This document shows, in pieces, positions 8,267-16,323 of a stretch of 64,000 nucleotides of DNA. A model generated the notes under the pieces. That model ran no database searches, was not told where the DNA came from, and saw nothing but the letters and a program-made list of their open reading frames with translations. The translations under genes and the position numbers were made by a program. Numbering within the stretch: position 1 is the first letter of the stretch; each line of letters opens with the position of its first letter. Source of the stretch: Streptacidiphilus albus JL83 (GTDB taxonomy: Bacteria > Actinomycetota > Actinomycetes > Streptomycetales > Streptomycetaceae); NCBI RefSeq assembly GCF_000744705.1, contig NZ_JQML01000001.1, positions 2,294,001-2,358,000 of the forward strand, in the 5' to 3' direction.

Positions 8267-8890
8267 CGCGCGGAGCCGTTGACCGGCTCGGCGCCCGGTC
8301 GGCCCGGCCTCCCCCCGGGGTCGGCCGGGTGCGCTCACCGACGGTTCCGGGGCGGCCAGTTGGCTCCAGCGGTCGGTGAGCAGCCCGAAGAGCAGGTCGT
8401 CGGTCCACTCGCCCTTGATCCAGGTGTTCGCGGGGCGTCGCCCCTCGTTCTGGAATCCAACCCGTTCCAGGAGCCGTGCGGAGTCCTGGTTGCGGGCGTC
8501 GCACTCCGCAGACACTCGGTGCAGGCCGCGCCGCTCGAACAGGTCCTGAAGTACGGCGTTCACCGCCTCGGCGGCATATCCGCGCCCCTGTCGCTCCGGA
8601 GCCAGCGTGATCCCCAACTCGGCCTGCATCCGGTTCTCGTGCAGTTTCACTCCCACATCACCTACCAGGCAGCCGCCGTCCTTGAGCTCGACCGCGTACT
8701 GGAACCACCCGGGCTGCCCTGGGTCGCCACCGGCGAACTCCCGGACGAGAGCGGTGGCGGACTCCACCGACACCGGCGCCGTCCACCCCTGGTAGCGGGC
8801 GACCTCCGGGTCCGAGCGATAGGTGGCGAACGCAGGGGCGTCGTCCGCCCGGAAGCGCCGCAGAGTGAGTCGGGCTGTCTCCAGAAGCAT
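8246..8890 (-). CDS. GNAT-family N-acetyltransferase (RimJ/RimL type)
   Basis: The 214-residue protein starts like RimJ/RimL proteins (LETARLTLRRFRADDAPAFA). It carries the acetyl-CoA-binding signature ELGITLAPERQGRGYAAEAV and the closing strand ARLLERVGFQNEGRR. A low-complexity tail of about 30 residues (after residue 180) extends beyond the fold. That tail is the part overlapping the convergent SDR gene by 21 nt, suggesting the original stop was lost and read-through extended it. Acceptor unknown; small molecules or protein N-termini are typical. Confidence 0.88.
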   Translation of the reverse strand: MLLETARLTLRRFRADDAPAFATYRSDPEVARYQGWTAPVSVESATALVREFAGGDPGQPGWFQYAVELKDGGCLVGDVGVKLHENRMQAELGITLAPERQGRGYAAEAVNAVLQDLFERRGLHRVSAECDARNQDSARLLERVGFQNEGRRPANTWIKGEWTDDLLFGLLTDRWSQLAAPEPSVSAPGRPRGEAGPTGRRAGQRLRALHGPGQ

Positions 8891-8985
8891 GCGGCGAGCA
8901 TCTCACCCGTGCCACGCTGCGTCGATCGGATTGCCTGCCCTCAGGGGAGAGCAGCCGGGCGCTGTGGTCGGGCGAGCTGCGGACT

Positions 8986-9510
8986 TCATTCCGCGGCGGA
9001 GGTGATCTGGCTGCTGGCCCACTGCGCCCACTCCTCCTGCATCGCATAGAGGCGCAGGCCGTATTCGAGCGCCAGTCGGCCGTTGGTGGTCAGCGGGCCC
9101 TGCTCGGTCCAGTCGAGGGAGTCCTGCAGCTGCCGTAGCGCGGCGTGGTCCGCCGCGGCCTGCTCGGCTGCCTTGGCCAGGTAGTCCGCGGCCTGTTCCG
9201 CGTCGAGCACCCCCATGAAGAAGACACGCAGCAGGGCGCTGCTGCGCCGCGGCTCCGGCTTGTCCTCGATCAGCCAGCGTCGCAGCTCGGCCAGGCCCGC
9301 ATCGGTGAGGGTGTACTCCTTGCGTCCGCGCGGTCCCTCTGCGGCGACGTCGATCAGGCCGCCGTCGGCGAGGCGGGCGAGTTCCCCGTAGACCTGGCTC
9401 TGGGTCGCCGGCCAGACGTTGGCCAGCGACGTGTTGAAGCGCTTCATCAGGTCGTAGCCGCTGGCGGGCTGGTCGACGAGGAGGCCGAGGACTGCGTGGC
9501 GAAGGCTCAT
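8986..9510 (-). CDS. PadR-family transcriptional regulator
   Basis: The 174-residue protein has the PadR N-terminal winged helix (MSLRHAVLGLLVDQPASGYD ... YGELARLADGGLI) with the wing GRKEYTLTDAGLAEL. A C-terminal Vir-type helical dimerisation domain follows. The start at 9510 has AGGATG upstream; an in-frame ATG at 9519 is possible but poorly spaced. It is divergent from a carotenoid oxygenase. The intergenic region holds an operator-like site whose pattern recurs before the gene at 11163, so this repressor probably controls both. Confidence 0.9.
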   Translation of the reverse strand: MSLRHAVLGLLVDQPASGYDLMKRFNTSLANVWPATQSQVYGELARLADGGLIDVAAEGPRGRKEYTLTDAGLAELRRWLIEDKPEPRRSSALLRVFFMGVLDAEQAADYLAKAAEQAAADHAALRQLQDSLDWTEQGPLTTNGRLALEYGLRLYAMQEEWAQWASSQITSAAE

Positions 9511-9533
9511 GCCGACCATCCTACATTCCTCTA

Positions 9534-9572
9534 TTGACAGGTCAGATCCCGACATTCTAGTTTCGACATATC
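9534..9572. promoter_or_regulatory. Candidate PadR operator at the padR/carotenoid-oxygenase divergence
   Basis: The segment contains TTGACAGGTC, then TTCTAG, then TTTCGACATATC. Aligned without gaps to 11089-11127, the same spacing and about 27 of 42 positions match (TTGACA, GTC, TTCTAG, GACAT). Matching architecture in two nearby non-coding regions, one at the regulator's own start, supports an operator. Which protein binds is inference. Confidence 0.5.
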
Positions 9573-9654
9573 TGGATTGGAATATCAGGCCTCCGCCCCC
9601 TCTCGCCGGGCGGGACCTCGGCCGCCGAGCCGACCGACACCTTCGGAGTGCGCC

Positions 9655-10983
9655 ATGACCACCACCGCCCCGCACCTACTGGGCAACTTCGCCCCCGTAC
9701 CCGACGAGCTCACCGTCACCGAGTTGTCCGTCACCGGTTCCGTACCGCCCGAGCTGACCGGCTGGTACCTGCGCAACGGACCCAATCCGCGCGAAGCGGC
9801 CTCCGCACACTGGTTCCTGGGCGACGGCATGGTCCACGGCGTGCGACTGGAAGGCGGCAGGGCCGCGGCCTACCGCAACCGCTGGGTTCGAACCGCCAGC
9901 TTCACCCGCGGCGCCCGCCCCTACGACGAGCACGGCAACCACGACCTGACCGCCGGCGTCGCCAACACCCACGTCGTGCGGCACGCGGGGCGCACCCTGG
10001 CCCTGGTCGAGTCCTCCCATCCCTACGAGCTGGACTGCCGACCCGGGCACGAACTCGACACCATCGGCGCCTACGACTTCAACGGACGCCTGCACACCCC
10101 GATGACCGCCCACCCCAAGACCTGCCCCACCACGGGCGAACTGCACTTCTTCGGCTACGGCGGCCTGACCGCCCCCTATCTGACCTACCACCGAGCGGAC
10201 GCGGCAGGGGAACTGACGGTCAGTCGCCCCATCGACATACCCGCGCACACGATGATGCACGACTTCCAACTCACCTCCGCGCACGTGGTCTTCATGGACC
10301 TTCCGGTCGTCTTCGACCTGGCCAAGGCCAGGGCCGGCGCTCCCGGCATGCCCTACACCTGGACCCCCGACCACGGCGCCCGGCTCGGCGTCCTGCGCCG
10401 CGACGATCCCCACGGCGCCGTGCGCTGGTTCGAGATCCAGCCCTGCTACGTCTTCCACACCCTGGGCGCCCACGAGGAGGCGGCCGGGCAACGACTGGTC
10501 CTGCACGTCATCCGCTGGGACAGACTGGGCGACGGCGTGGACGTCAACGGCCACGGGTCACTGTGGCGCTGGACCATCGACCTGGCAGCAGGGAGCGTCC
10601 GCGAGGAGCAACTGGACGACCGGAGCACCGAGTTCCCCCGGATCGACGACCGCCTCACCGGCCTTCCCCACCGCCACGGCCACACCAGCACCGCGAAGGG
10701 CCCCGACGGCGGCGCCATCCACCGCTACGACCTTCGCGCCGGCACTGTCACCAGCCACCTCTTCGGCTCGGGCCGCACCCCGGGCGAGGCCTCGTTCGTC
10801 CCGGCCGACGACACGCCGGGAGGCCCCGGCTGGCTGATGGCGTACGTCCACGACGCCGCCACCGATCGCAGCGATCTGGTCATCCTGGACGCCGACCGCC
10901 TTGCCGACCCTCCGGTCGCCAGCGTTCACCTGCCCCGACGCGTTCCCTCCGGCTTCCACGGCAACTGGCTCCCCGACGCCTAG
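9655..10983 (+). CDS. Carotenoid cleavage oxygenase (RPE65/lignostilbene dioxygenase family)
   Basis: The 442-residue enzyme matches the family's seven-bladed propeller proteins: an N-terminal GWYLRNGPNP, then FLGDGMVHGVRLEGG. The four iron-ligand His candidates lie in TAHPKTC, MMHDF, VFHTLG and the C-terminal FHGNWL. Family members oxidatively cleave carotenoids, apocarotenoids or stilbenoids at a double bond using Fe(II) and O2. Start ATG 9655 has CGGAG upstream; the frame is open further 5' but that part overlaps the operator. It is divergent from padR. No carotenoid biosynthesis gene is in the window, so the substrate is unknown. Confidence 0.93.
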   Translation: MTTTAPHLLGNFAPVPDELTVTELSVTGSVPPELTGWYLRNGPNPREAASAHWFLGDGMVHGVRLEGGRAAAYRNRWVRTASFTRGARPYDEHGNHDLTAGVANTHVVRHAGRTLALVESSHPYELDCRPGHELDTIGAYDFNGRLHTPMTAHPKTCPTTGELHFFGYGGLTAPYLTYHRADAAGELTVSRPIDIPAHTMMHDFQLTSAHVVFMDLPVVFDLAKARAGAPGMPYTWTPDHGARLGVLRRDDPHGAVRWFEIQPCYVFHTLGAHEEAAGQRLVLHVIRWDRLGDGVDVNGHGSLWRWTIDLAAGSVREEQLDDRSTEFPRIDDRLTGLPHRHGHTSTAKGPDGGAIHRYDLRAGTVTSHLFGSGRTPGEASFVPADDTPGGPGWLMAYVHDAATDRSDLVILDADRLADPPVASVHLPRRVPSGFHGNWLPDA

Positions 10984-11077
10984 AGGGGGCGCCCCGGCCC
11001 CGCACGGCCCCGGCAGCGTGCAGGCGCGGGCCCTCACCAACGCGGCCACCCCCAGAGCGGCCACCCTCGATTTGGAT

Positions 11078-11136
11078 ACTCCTGTCTTGACATGTCGAAC
11101 TAGGAACTTCTAGATTTGACATGTCAAAACAGGAGT
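11078..11136. promoter_or_regulatory. Long inverted repeat, candidate PadR operator
   Basis: Arms 11078-11099 and 11115-11136 are 22 bp each and match at 20 positions (ACTCCTGT-TTGACATGTC core), around a 15-nt spacer containing TTCTAG. GACATGTC itself is palindromic and occurs in both arms. The pattern repeats that of 9534-9572. It sits 27 nt before the start of the membrane protein gene, where a repressor would block transcription. No T-tract follows, so a terminator is less likely. Confidence 0.6.
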
Positions 11137-11162
11137 CTTGCCAGAGCCTCAGGGAGTACGTC

Positions 11163-11720
11163 ATGTCGTACCTGCGCACCTTCGCCCCGTGGATCGTCTA
11201 CGCCGCCATCCCCTCGGCGAACTGGAACGGGGGGGCGCTGGCCGCCCTGCTGGTCTCGCTCCTCGTCATCGGCCGACAGGTCGGCGCCGGCCGGCCCCTG
11301 GACGCACAGATCATCGAGATCGGCTCCGCCGTCTTCTTCGCCGCGATCACCGTGCTCGCCTTCGCGGACCCGCACACCGCGCTGCACCCCTATGCGCCGG
11401 CGCTCTCGTCGACCGCGCTGGCCCTGATCGCCGGCGCCTCGCTGGCCGCTCGGCACCCGTTCACCCTCGGCATCGCCAAGCAGACCACCCCGCGCGAGTT
11501 CTGGGACCAGCCGCTCTTCATCCGCACGAACGTCATCATCACCGCCGTCTGGACGGCGAGCTTCGTGATCGGCGCCATCGTGCTCGCCGCCGTCGCGCAT
11601 GACTCGACCGCGCGGACCGTCGTCCAGGTCGCCGCATTCGTCGCCCCGGCGACCTTCACGATCCGCTACTCCCGGCACATCCAGGCCAGGACTGCGGCGC
11701 TCCGCGCCCTGGCCTCCTGA
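11163..11720 (+). CDS. Integral membrane protein of unknown function
   Basis: The 185-residue protein has about six hydrophobic segments and a conserved-looking central loop, HPFTLGIAKQTTPREFWDQP. I do not recognise an enzyme or transporter signature. The frame opens at 11121, but that ATG lies inside the right arm of the inverted repeat. ATG 11163 has AGGGAG 6 nt upstream and is the better start. Shared operator architecture suggests co-regulation with the PadR/carotenoid oxygenase pair. It is convergent with the phosphatase gene, 29 nt apart. Confidence 0.75.
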   Translation: MSYLRTFAPWIVYAAIPSANWNGGALAALLVSLLVIGRQVGAGRPLDAQIIEIGSAVFFAAITVLAFADPHTALHPYAPALSSTALALIAGASLAARHPFTLGIAKQTTPREFWDQPLFIRTNVIITAVWTASFVIGAIVLAAVAHDSTARTVVQVAAFVAPATFTIRYSRHIQARTAALRALAS

Positions 11721-11749
11721 CCCGCAGACGCCCGGCCCGGAAATCGTCA

Positions 11750-12898
11750 CTACCCTTGCGCGCGAGGGCCGCCGCCGTTGCCGAGGGCCCGCCCGCCGCT
11801 CCCGGGCAGACCCTCCCGGCGCACCGCCAGCACCGCGGCGTCGTCGTTCATGCCGTCCGGGACGTACGCCCGGACGTCCGCGAGCAGCCGGTCCAGCAGC
11901 GGGCCCGGCTCCAACCCGCCGATCCGCCGCAGCCGTTCCGCCAGCGGATAGAACACCCCGGCCGCGTCCCTGGCCTCCGAGATGCCGTCGGTGTACAGCA
12001 GCAGGGTGTCGCCCACGGTGAAGTCGAAGCGGCGTTCCTGGTAGGCCGCACCGACCATGGCGCTCATGGCCAGCGGTGGCAGCCGCAGCAGCGGTTCCAC
12101 CGGGTGCACGCCGCCGTCGTGGCACAGGAAGGGGTCGGGATGGCCACAGTTGACCATCCACGCCGGGCCCTCCCGCTCCGGCAGGCCGAACAGGACCGCC
12201 GTGACGAACTCCTCGCTCTCGGGGCGGCGGGCCAGCGCAGCGTCGATGCGTCCGGCGACCGCGGCCAGCTCCGGCTCGGAGCGGGCGGCGTCCCGGAACA
12301 CCCCCAGCACGTCCGCCGCCGTCTCCACCGCGGGCAGTCCCTTGCCGCGCACGTCGCCGAGGATCAGCCGGATGCCGTACGGCGTGGGGAGCACCTCGTA
12401 AAGGTCGCCGCCGATCCGGGCCTCGGCCTCGGCGGCGAGGTAGCGCACCGCGATCCGCAGCGGCCCGAGGCGCTCCGGGACCGGCCGCAGCAGCGCCCGC
12501 TGCGCCGCCTCCGAGACCCCGCGCACCTGCGCCAGTTCCCGCTCCCGGGAGGCCACCAGCACGACGGCGGCGGCGCTGGTGCAGGTGATGGCGAGCACCG
12601 TGACCGCAGAGGTGACGTGCACCGCCAGTGGCACTCCCCCGTTCTCCAGGGCCAGCACGATCACGCCGATCAGCGCCAGCAGCCCGGCGAGTATCGGCAC
12701 CCGTGCCCTGCGGGTACCGATACTGGCCAGTACCGGTACTGCGGCCAGTACCGGCGAGAAGGTCGAGCCGGGTCCGGTGGCCAGGTCGGCGCCGATGGCG
12801 GCGCCGAGCAGCAGGTAGGCGGCGGCGAGGAACCCGCGTACCCGACGGGACAGCAGGATCGGCGGCAGCCCCACCAGTGTGTCGGACGCGCCTGCCAC
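11750..12898 (-). CDS. Membrane-anchored PP2C/SpoIIE-type serine phosphatase
   Basis: The 382-residue protein has about four N-terminal membrane segments (roughly residues 12-110), then a SpoIIE/PP2C domain. Metal-binding and core motifs include EAEARIGGDLYEVL, ILGDVRGKGLPAV, NCGHPDPFL, LLLYTDGISEARD and the terminal DDAAVLAVRR. Such streptomycete proteins usually dephosphorylate anti-anti-sigma (STAS) partners in partner-switching cascades. No sigma, anti-sigma or STAS gene is adjacent, so the partner is elsewhere. GTG 12898 is chosen because GAGGAG lies 5 nt upstream; an ATG at 12943 lacks this. Confidence 0.9.
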   Translation of the reverse strand: MAGASDTLVGLPPILLSRRVRGFLAAAYLLLGAAIGADLATGPGSTFSPVLAAVPVLASIGTRRARVPILAGLLALIGVIVLALENGGVPLAVHVTSAVTVLAITCTSAAAVVLVASRERELAQVRGVSEAAQRALLRPVPERLGPLRIAVRYLAAEAEARIGGDLYEVLPTPYGIRLILGDVRGKGLPAVETAADVLGVFRDAARSEPELAAVAGRIDAALARRPESEEFVTAVLFGLPEREGPAWMVNCGHPDPFLCHDGGVHPVEPLLRLPPLAMSAMVGAAYQERRFDFTVGDTLLLYTDGISEARDAAGVFYPLAERLRRIGGLEPGPLLDRLLADVRAYVPDGMNDDAAVLAVRREGLPGSGGRALGNGGGPRAQG

Positions 12899-13077
12899 GG
12901 TCGCTCCTCGGTTGCCGGACGGACCTGAGTCCAGTCTCGGCACTGGTCGGGGGCTTCGCCACCGCTCCGGCCGGCGCCGGCCCGGCGGCGCACGGGGTTG
13001 CGGCGCCGGGCCGGACGGGCGAACCGGCGGACGGTCGCCGGACGATGGTGCGGTGACCGCGCGCCTACTCTTCGAGC

Positions 13078-13512
13078 ATGGCGTTCTTCGAGATCACCCG
13101 TTCCGTCCCGGTCGGCGTCCGGGAGTGCTGGCTGCGGGTGACCGACTGGCCGCGCCACTCCGCCCTGGTGCCGCTGACCACGGTCGCGGCGGTCGGCGGC
13201 GGCGCGACCGCACTCGGCAGCGTGGTGACGGCCCGGACCGCGGTCGGCCCGCTGGGCTTCGACGACCCGATGGAGGTCGTGGTCTGGCAGCCGCCCACGG
13301 CGCAGGCCCCCGGGCGGCTGCGACTGGAGAAGCGCGGGTCGGTGGTGCTCGGCTGGGCCGAGATCGAGGTGCGCGCCGACGGCGCCGGGAGCCTGTTGCG
13401 GTGGCGCGAGGAGATCCGGTTGCGCGGCGTTCCGGCGCCGCTGAACGCCGTGCTGGCGGGCGGCGGCCGCAGGATCTTCGGCCGGGTCGTGGACGGCCTG
13501 CTGCGCGGCTGA
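13078..13512 (+). CDS. SRPBCC-family (START/Bet v1-like) protein
   Basis: The 144-residue protein shows the polyketide-cyclase/SRPBCC pattern: an early ITRSVPVGVRECWLRVTDWP (strand-helix), alternating beta strands, and the C-terminal amphipathic helix around GGGRRIFGRVVDGLL. It probably binds a hydrophobic ligand; function unknown. TACTCT lies 6 nt before ATG with no ribosome-binding site, so the mRNA is probably leaderless. A strong hairpin follows at 13526-13552, making this a monocistronic unit. Confidence 0.85.
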   Translation: MAFFEITRSVPVGVRECWLRVTDWPRHSALVPLTTVAAVGGGATALGSVVTARTAVGPLGFDDPMEVVVWQPPTAQAPGRLRLEKRGSVVLGWAEIEVRADGAGSLLRWREEIRLRGVPAPLNAVLAGGGRRIFGRVVDGLLRG

Positions 13513-13525
13513 CGCCGCGTCGGCC

Positions 13526-13552
13526 GCCGGAGGCGGACGCGACGCCTCCGGC
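13526..13552 (+). terminator. Hairpin terminator after the SRPBCC gene
   Basis: GCCGGAGGCG and CGCCTCCGGC form a perfect 10-bp stem around a 7-nt loop, 14 nt after the stop. No T-tract follows, as is usual in Streptomyces. Confidence 0.6.
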
Positions 13553-13625
13553 CCGGCCGCACGGCTTCGCCCAGGGCAGAGCGCCGTTCCCTTCCCCGAA
13601 CGCCCCGGATCCCTAGGCTGAAGGG

Positions 13626-14069
13626 GTGAGCACTCCTGCGCCGAACGAAGCCCACGTCATCCCGCTGCGCCCGCGGGTCCGCCCGCCCGGTTCCGGTGCG
13701 GCGCCCCGTACCCCGCAACGACCGACGGGAACGCCTCAGACCCCCCAGGCCCCCGCCGCGAGGGAGCCACTGTGGCGCCACCTGGTCGGCGACGTGCTGC
13801 GACGCGAGCGACTCGCCCAGGAGCGCACGCTGAAGGACGTCGCCGAGGCGGCGCGGATCTCCATGCCGTACCTGTCGGAGGTGGAGCGCGGACGCAAGGA
13901 GGCCTCCTCCGAGGTACTCGCGGCCGCCGCCCACGCCCTCGGGCTCGGCCTCGGCGACCTGCTCTCGCTCACCCAGGACGAGCTGGCCCGGCACCCCCGC
14001 AACCGGGTGGCCGGCCGGGACCGCACGGCGCCTACGGCGCGGTACGACGGCCTGTGCCTCGCCTCCTGA
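13626..14069 (+). CDS. popR: PopR/ClgR-like XRE regulator of clp genes
   Basis: The 147-residue protein has a Pro/Thr-rich N-terminus of about 45 residues, then an XRE HTH: LVGDVLRRERLAQERTLKDV, ARISMPYLSEVERGRKEASS, EVLAAAAHALGLGLGDLL. This matches the ClgR/PopR family, which activates clp protease genes in Streptomyces and is itself degraded by ClpP1P2. The convergent clpP pair, and a matching site upstream of it, argue for PopR over ClgR. The known degron is two C-terminal alanines; this protein ends LCLAS. GTG 13626 follows TAGGCT by 6 nt, suggesting a leaderless transcript. Confidence 0.78.
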   Translation: MSTPAPNEAHVIPLRPRVRPPGSGAAPRTPQRPTGTPQTPQAPAAREPLWRHLVGDVLRRERLAQERTLKDVAEAARISMPYLSEVERGRKEASSEVLAAAAHALGLGLGDLLSLTQDELARHPRNRVAGRDRTAPTARYDGLCLAS

Positions 14070-14101
14070 GCGACTGACGCCGGTACGACGGGGCGGCACC
14101 A

Positions 14102-14133
14102 CCGCCGTACCGGCCGGCCGGCCGGTACGGCGG
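14102..14133. terminator. 32-bp perfect palindrome between convergent popR and clpP4
   Basis: The sequence is self-complementary over 32 bp (CCGCCGTACCGGCCGG and its complement). It lies 33 nt after popR and 31 nt after the clpP4 stop on the other strand, so it probably terminates both transcripts. Confidence 0.75.
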
Positions 14134-14163
14134 CCTGCCGGCCTTCGGCGACGGCTGCGCGGG

Positions 14164-14766
14164 TCAGCCGAACGCGAGCCGTCGGTGCAGCACCTCGTCG
14201 GCGACCCCGTAGGCGACGGCCTCCTCGGCGGTGAGCACCTTGTCCCGGTCCATGTCCGCGCGCAGCGTCGCCGCGTCGTGGTGCGTGTGCCGGGACAGGA
14301 CCTCCTCCACCTGCGAGCGGATGCGGGCCATCTCCTTGGCGGCGAGGCTGAGGTCGGAGACCGTCCCCTGTTGGCCGTTGCTGGCCGGCTGGCCGAGCAG
14401 CACCCGCGCGTGCTCCAGCACGAACCGTCGCCCGGGATCTCCGCCGGCCAGCAGCACCGCCGCCGTCGACGCCGCCTGACCGACGCAGAACGTGGAGATC
14501 GGCGCCTGAACGAACGTCATCGTGTCGTAGATCGCCATCAGCGAAGTGAACGACCCGCCAGGCGAGTTGAGATAGATGGAGATCTCCTGCTCGGGATTGG
14601 CCGACTCCAGGTGCAGGAGCTGCGCGATGACCACGTTGGCGACCCCGTCGTCGATCTCCGTGCCGAGGAAGATGATCCGCTCGTTCAGCAGCCGGCTGAA
14701 GACGTCGTAGGAGCGCTCGCCCTGCGCGGTCCGCTCGATGACGTAGGGAACCGTGTACGACCCCAC
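14164..14766 (-). CDS. clpP4: ClpP-family protease subunit (ClpP4-like), catalytic His replaced by Gly
   Basis: The 200-residue protein has the full ClpP fold length: [10 protein letters not shown], the nucleophile region [17 protein letters not shown] (S100), and [15 protein letters not shown] with the catalytic Asp D175. The strand that normally reads ARVMxHQP reads [10 protein letters not shown], so Gly125 (codon GGC, 14392-14394) replaces the catalytic His. The neighbour ClpP3 keeps its His. By analogy with other heteromeric ClpPs, this subunit could be an inactive or structural ring in a mixed tetradecamer. GTG start is 1 nt after the clpP3 stop, so the two are coupled. Confidence 0.9.
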   Translation of the reverse strand: MGSYTVPYVIERTAQGERSYDVFSRLLNERIIFLGTEIDDGVANVVIAQLLHLESANPEQEISIYLNSPGGSFTSLMAIYDTMTFVQAPISTFCVGQAASTAAVLLAGGDPGRRFVLEHARVLLGQPASNGQQGTVSDLSLAAKEMARIRSQVEEVLSRHTHHDAATLRADMDRDKVLTAEEAVAYGVADEVLHRRLAFG

Positions 14767-14767
14767 G

Positions 14768-15406
14768 TCACAACCCCATCCGCGGGCGGGAGGTGGCCGG
14801 GCGGATGCTGGCGAGCGACTCCACCACCTGGTCCACCATCCCGTACTCCCTGGCCTGCTCGGCCGTGAACCAGCGGTCCCGGTCGCCGTCCCGCCTGATC
14901 GTCTCCTCGCTCTGCCCGGTGTGCTCGGCGGTGATCTTCTCGATGGCCTGCTTGGTGAACTGGAGGTTCTCCGCCTGAATCTCGATGTCCGCAGCGGTGC
15001 CGCCGATGCCCGCGGAGGGCTGGTGCATCATGACCCGCGCGTTCGGCATCGCGAACCGCTTGCCGGAGGCCCCGACGGTGAGCAGGAACTGGCCCATGCT
15101 GGCGGCGACCCCCATCACCAGCGTCGAGACGTCGTTCGGGACGAGCCGCATGGTGTCGAAGATGGCGAGACCTGCGGTGACCGACCCGCCGGGGCTGTTG
15201 ATGTACAGGCTGATGTCGGTGCGCGGGTCCTCCGCAGACAGCAGCAGCAACTGCGCGCACACCCGGTTGGCCGACACCTCGTCGACCTGGGTGCCGAGGA
15301 GGACGATGCGCTGGGCGAGCAGCTGGGCCGCGAGGTGGTCGTCGAAGCGGCCGTGCTGGGTGTCGCCCTCCTCCGCGCGGGGCTGGAGGGTGGTCAGTGG
15401 AGTCAT
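14768..15406 (-). CDS. clpP3: ClpP-family serine protease subunit (ClpP3-like)
   Basis: The 212-residue protein carries the whole catalytic triad: S103 in [10 protein letters not shown]128 in [11 protein letters not shown], and D177 in [21 protein letters not shown] forms the oxyanion/substrate strand. ATG 15406 is preceded by AAGGAG 7 nt away. It is first in a two-gene operon with clpP4. Streptomyces clpP3-clpP4 is a back-up peptidase pair expressed when ClpP1P2 fails, under PopR control. The palindrome at 15480-15494 is a candidate PopR site. Confidence 0.93.
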   Translation of the reverse strand: MTPLTTLQPRAEEGDTQHGRFDDHLAAQLLAQRIVLLGTQVDEVSANRVCAQLLLLSAEDPRTDISLYINSPGGSVTAGLAIFDTMRLVPNDVSTLVMGVAASMGQFLLTVGASGKRFAMPNARVMMHQPSAGIGGTAADIEIQAENLQFTKQAIEKITAEHTGQSEETIRRDGDRDRWFTAEQAREYGMVDQVVESLASIRPATSRPRMGL

Positions 15407-15479
15407 CTGGGTCTCCTTGTCGGGGTGGTGATGCCGTCGACTCCACTCTTGCCCCCGGGAGAGCCGCGATCGCGGTTCC

Positions 15480-15509
15480 TCTGCCCGCCGCAGATTCGCC
15501 ACGGGCAGA
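15480..15509 (-). promoter_or_regulatory. Candidate PopR operator upstream of clpP3
   Basis: TCTGCCCGCCGCAGA (15480-15494) is an inverted repeat, and a further GGCAGA lies at 15504-15509. As I recall, the PopR site described in S. lividans is TCTGCC-N3-GGCAGA; here the first site matches at 11 of 12 arm positions. It sits 74 nt before the clpP3 start, a normal activator position. Confidence 0.6.
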
Positions 15510-15653
15510 GTGAGGCCCGGCCGTGACCGCGCCGCCTCCTACCGGCCCTGCGGCCGCGTGGTGGATCATGGAGGCGACAGATCCGAACGAGGGCCCGCAG
15601 CAGCCGACACCCGGCCGGCCGCGGGAGCCCTCCCCTGACGGAACGAGAGCAGC

Positions 15654-16103
15654 ATGCCCCTCAGCGGTGAGTACCAGCCGAGCCCGGACCAGTTCGTGAG
15701 CGACCAGGTCGCGCTGTACGAGGCTTCCGGGGGCACCGAGGGCACGACCCTGGAGGGCGTGCCCGTCATCGTGCTGACCAGCCTCGGGGCCAGGAGCAGG
15801 AAGATCCGTAAGACCCCGCTGATGCGGGTGGAGCACGAGGGCACGTACGCGGTGGTGGCCTCGCAGGGCGGCGCGCCCAAGCACCCCACCTGGTACCACA
15901 ACCTGGTCGCGCACCCGCAGGTCGAGCTCCAGGACGGGGCAGTGCGGCAGGACATGACGGCCCGTGAGATCAAGGGTGCGGAGCGGGAGCTGTGGTGGGC
16001 CCGCGCGGTCGAGGTCTGGCCGGACTACGCCGAGTACCGGAAGAGCACGGACCGGGTGATCCCCGTCTTCGTACTGGAGCAGACGCCCGGCGCGACCGGC
16101 TGA
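15654..16103 (+). CDS. F420-dependent nitroreductase-family protein, copy 1
   Basis: The 149-residue protein belongs to the deazaflavin-dependent nitroreductase (DDN/FDOR-A, formerly DUF385) group: [20 protein letters not shown] binds F420 phosphate, then [20 protein letters not shown] and an [11 protein letters not shown] end. Members use F420H2 to reduce quinones, nitro compounds or other acceptors. It is about 87% identical to the protein at 16996-17445 (20 differences in 149), and upstream sequence is shared too, indicating a local duplication. The Gly-to-Arg change in LGARSRK is unusual versus SGK in the other copy. Confidence 0.9.
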   Translation: MPLSGEYQPSPDQFVSDQVALYEASGGTEGTTLEGVPVIVLTSLGARSRKIRKTPLMRVEHEGTYAVVASQGGAPKHPTWYHNLVAHPQVELQDGAVRQDMTAREIKGAERELWWARAVEVWPDYAEYRKSTDRVIPVFVLEQTPGATG

Positions 16104-16222
16104 CGGCCGCCACCTGCTCGCACCCGGGGGTGCGGTCGGGCCGGGGCGGACCGCCTTGACCCGGTTGCCGGTCTGCGTGCCGGTGGCCGACGCACCGCCG
16201 ACCGCTGGTCGCGTCCTTCGTG

Positions 16223-16275
16223 GCCGCCGCGCTGGGCTCCGCGCTGGGACGCCGCCGCTGGGCTCCGCGCTGGAC
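16223..16275 (+). repeat. Imperfect 25-28-nt tandem duplication
   Basis: Two adjacent units, 16223-16250 and 16251-16275, share GCTGGGCTCCGCGCTGG flanked by GCCGCC and GAC. They lie in the non-coding stretch before the P-loop kinase and between the two F420-type genes. Confidence 0.7.
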
Positions 16276-16323
16276 GCCGCCCTCGCACCGGGCCGGGCCG
16301 GAGCCCGGCGCTACGCTGGCGCC

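Noticed and set aside
11121-11162. Upstream ATG of the membrane protein gene
   Set aside because: It lies inside the right arm of the inverted repeat and lacks a ribosome-binding site; ATG 11163 has AGGGAG properly spaced.
14102-14133. Long palindrome considered as a plasmid-type origin or recombination site
   Set aside because: Its position between two convergent stops fits a bidirectional terminator.
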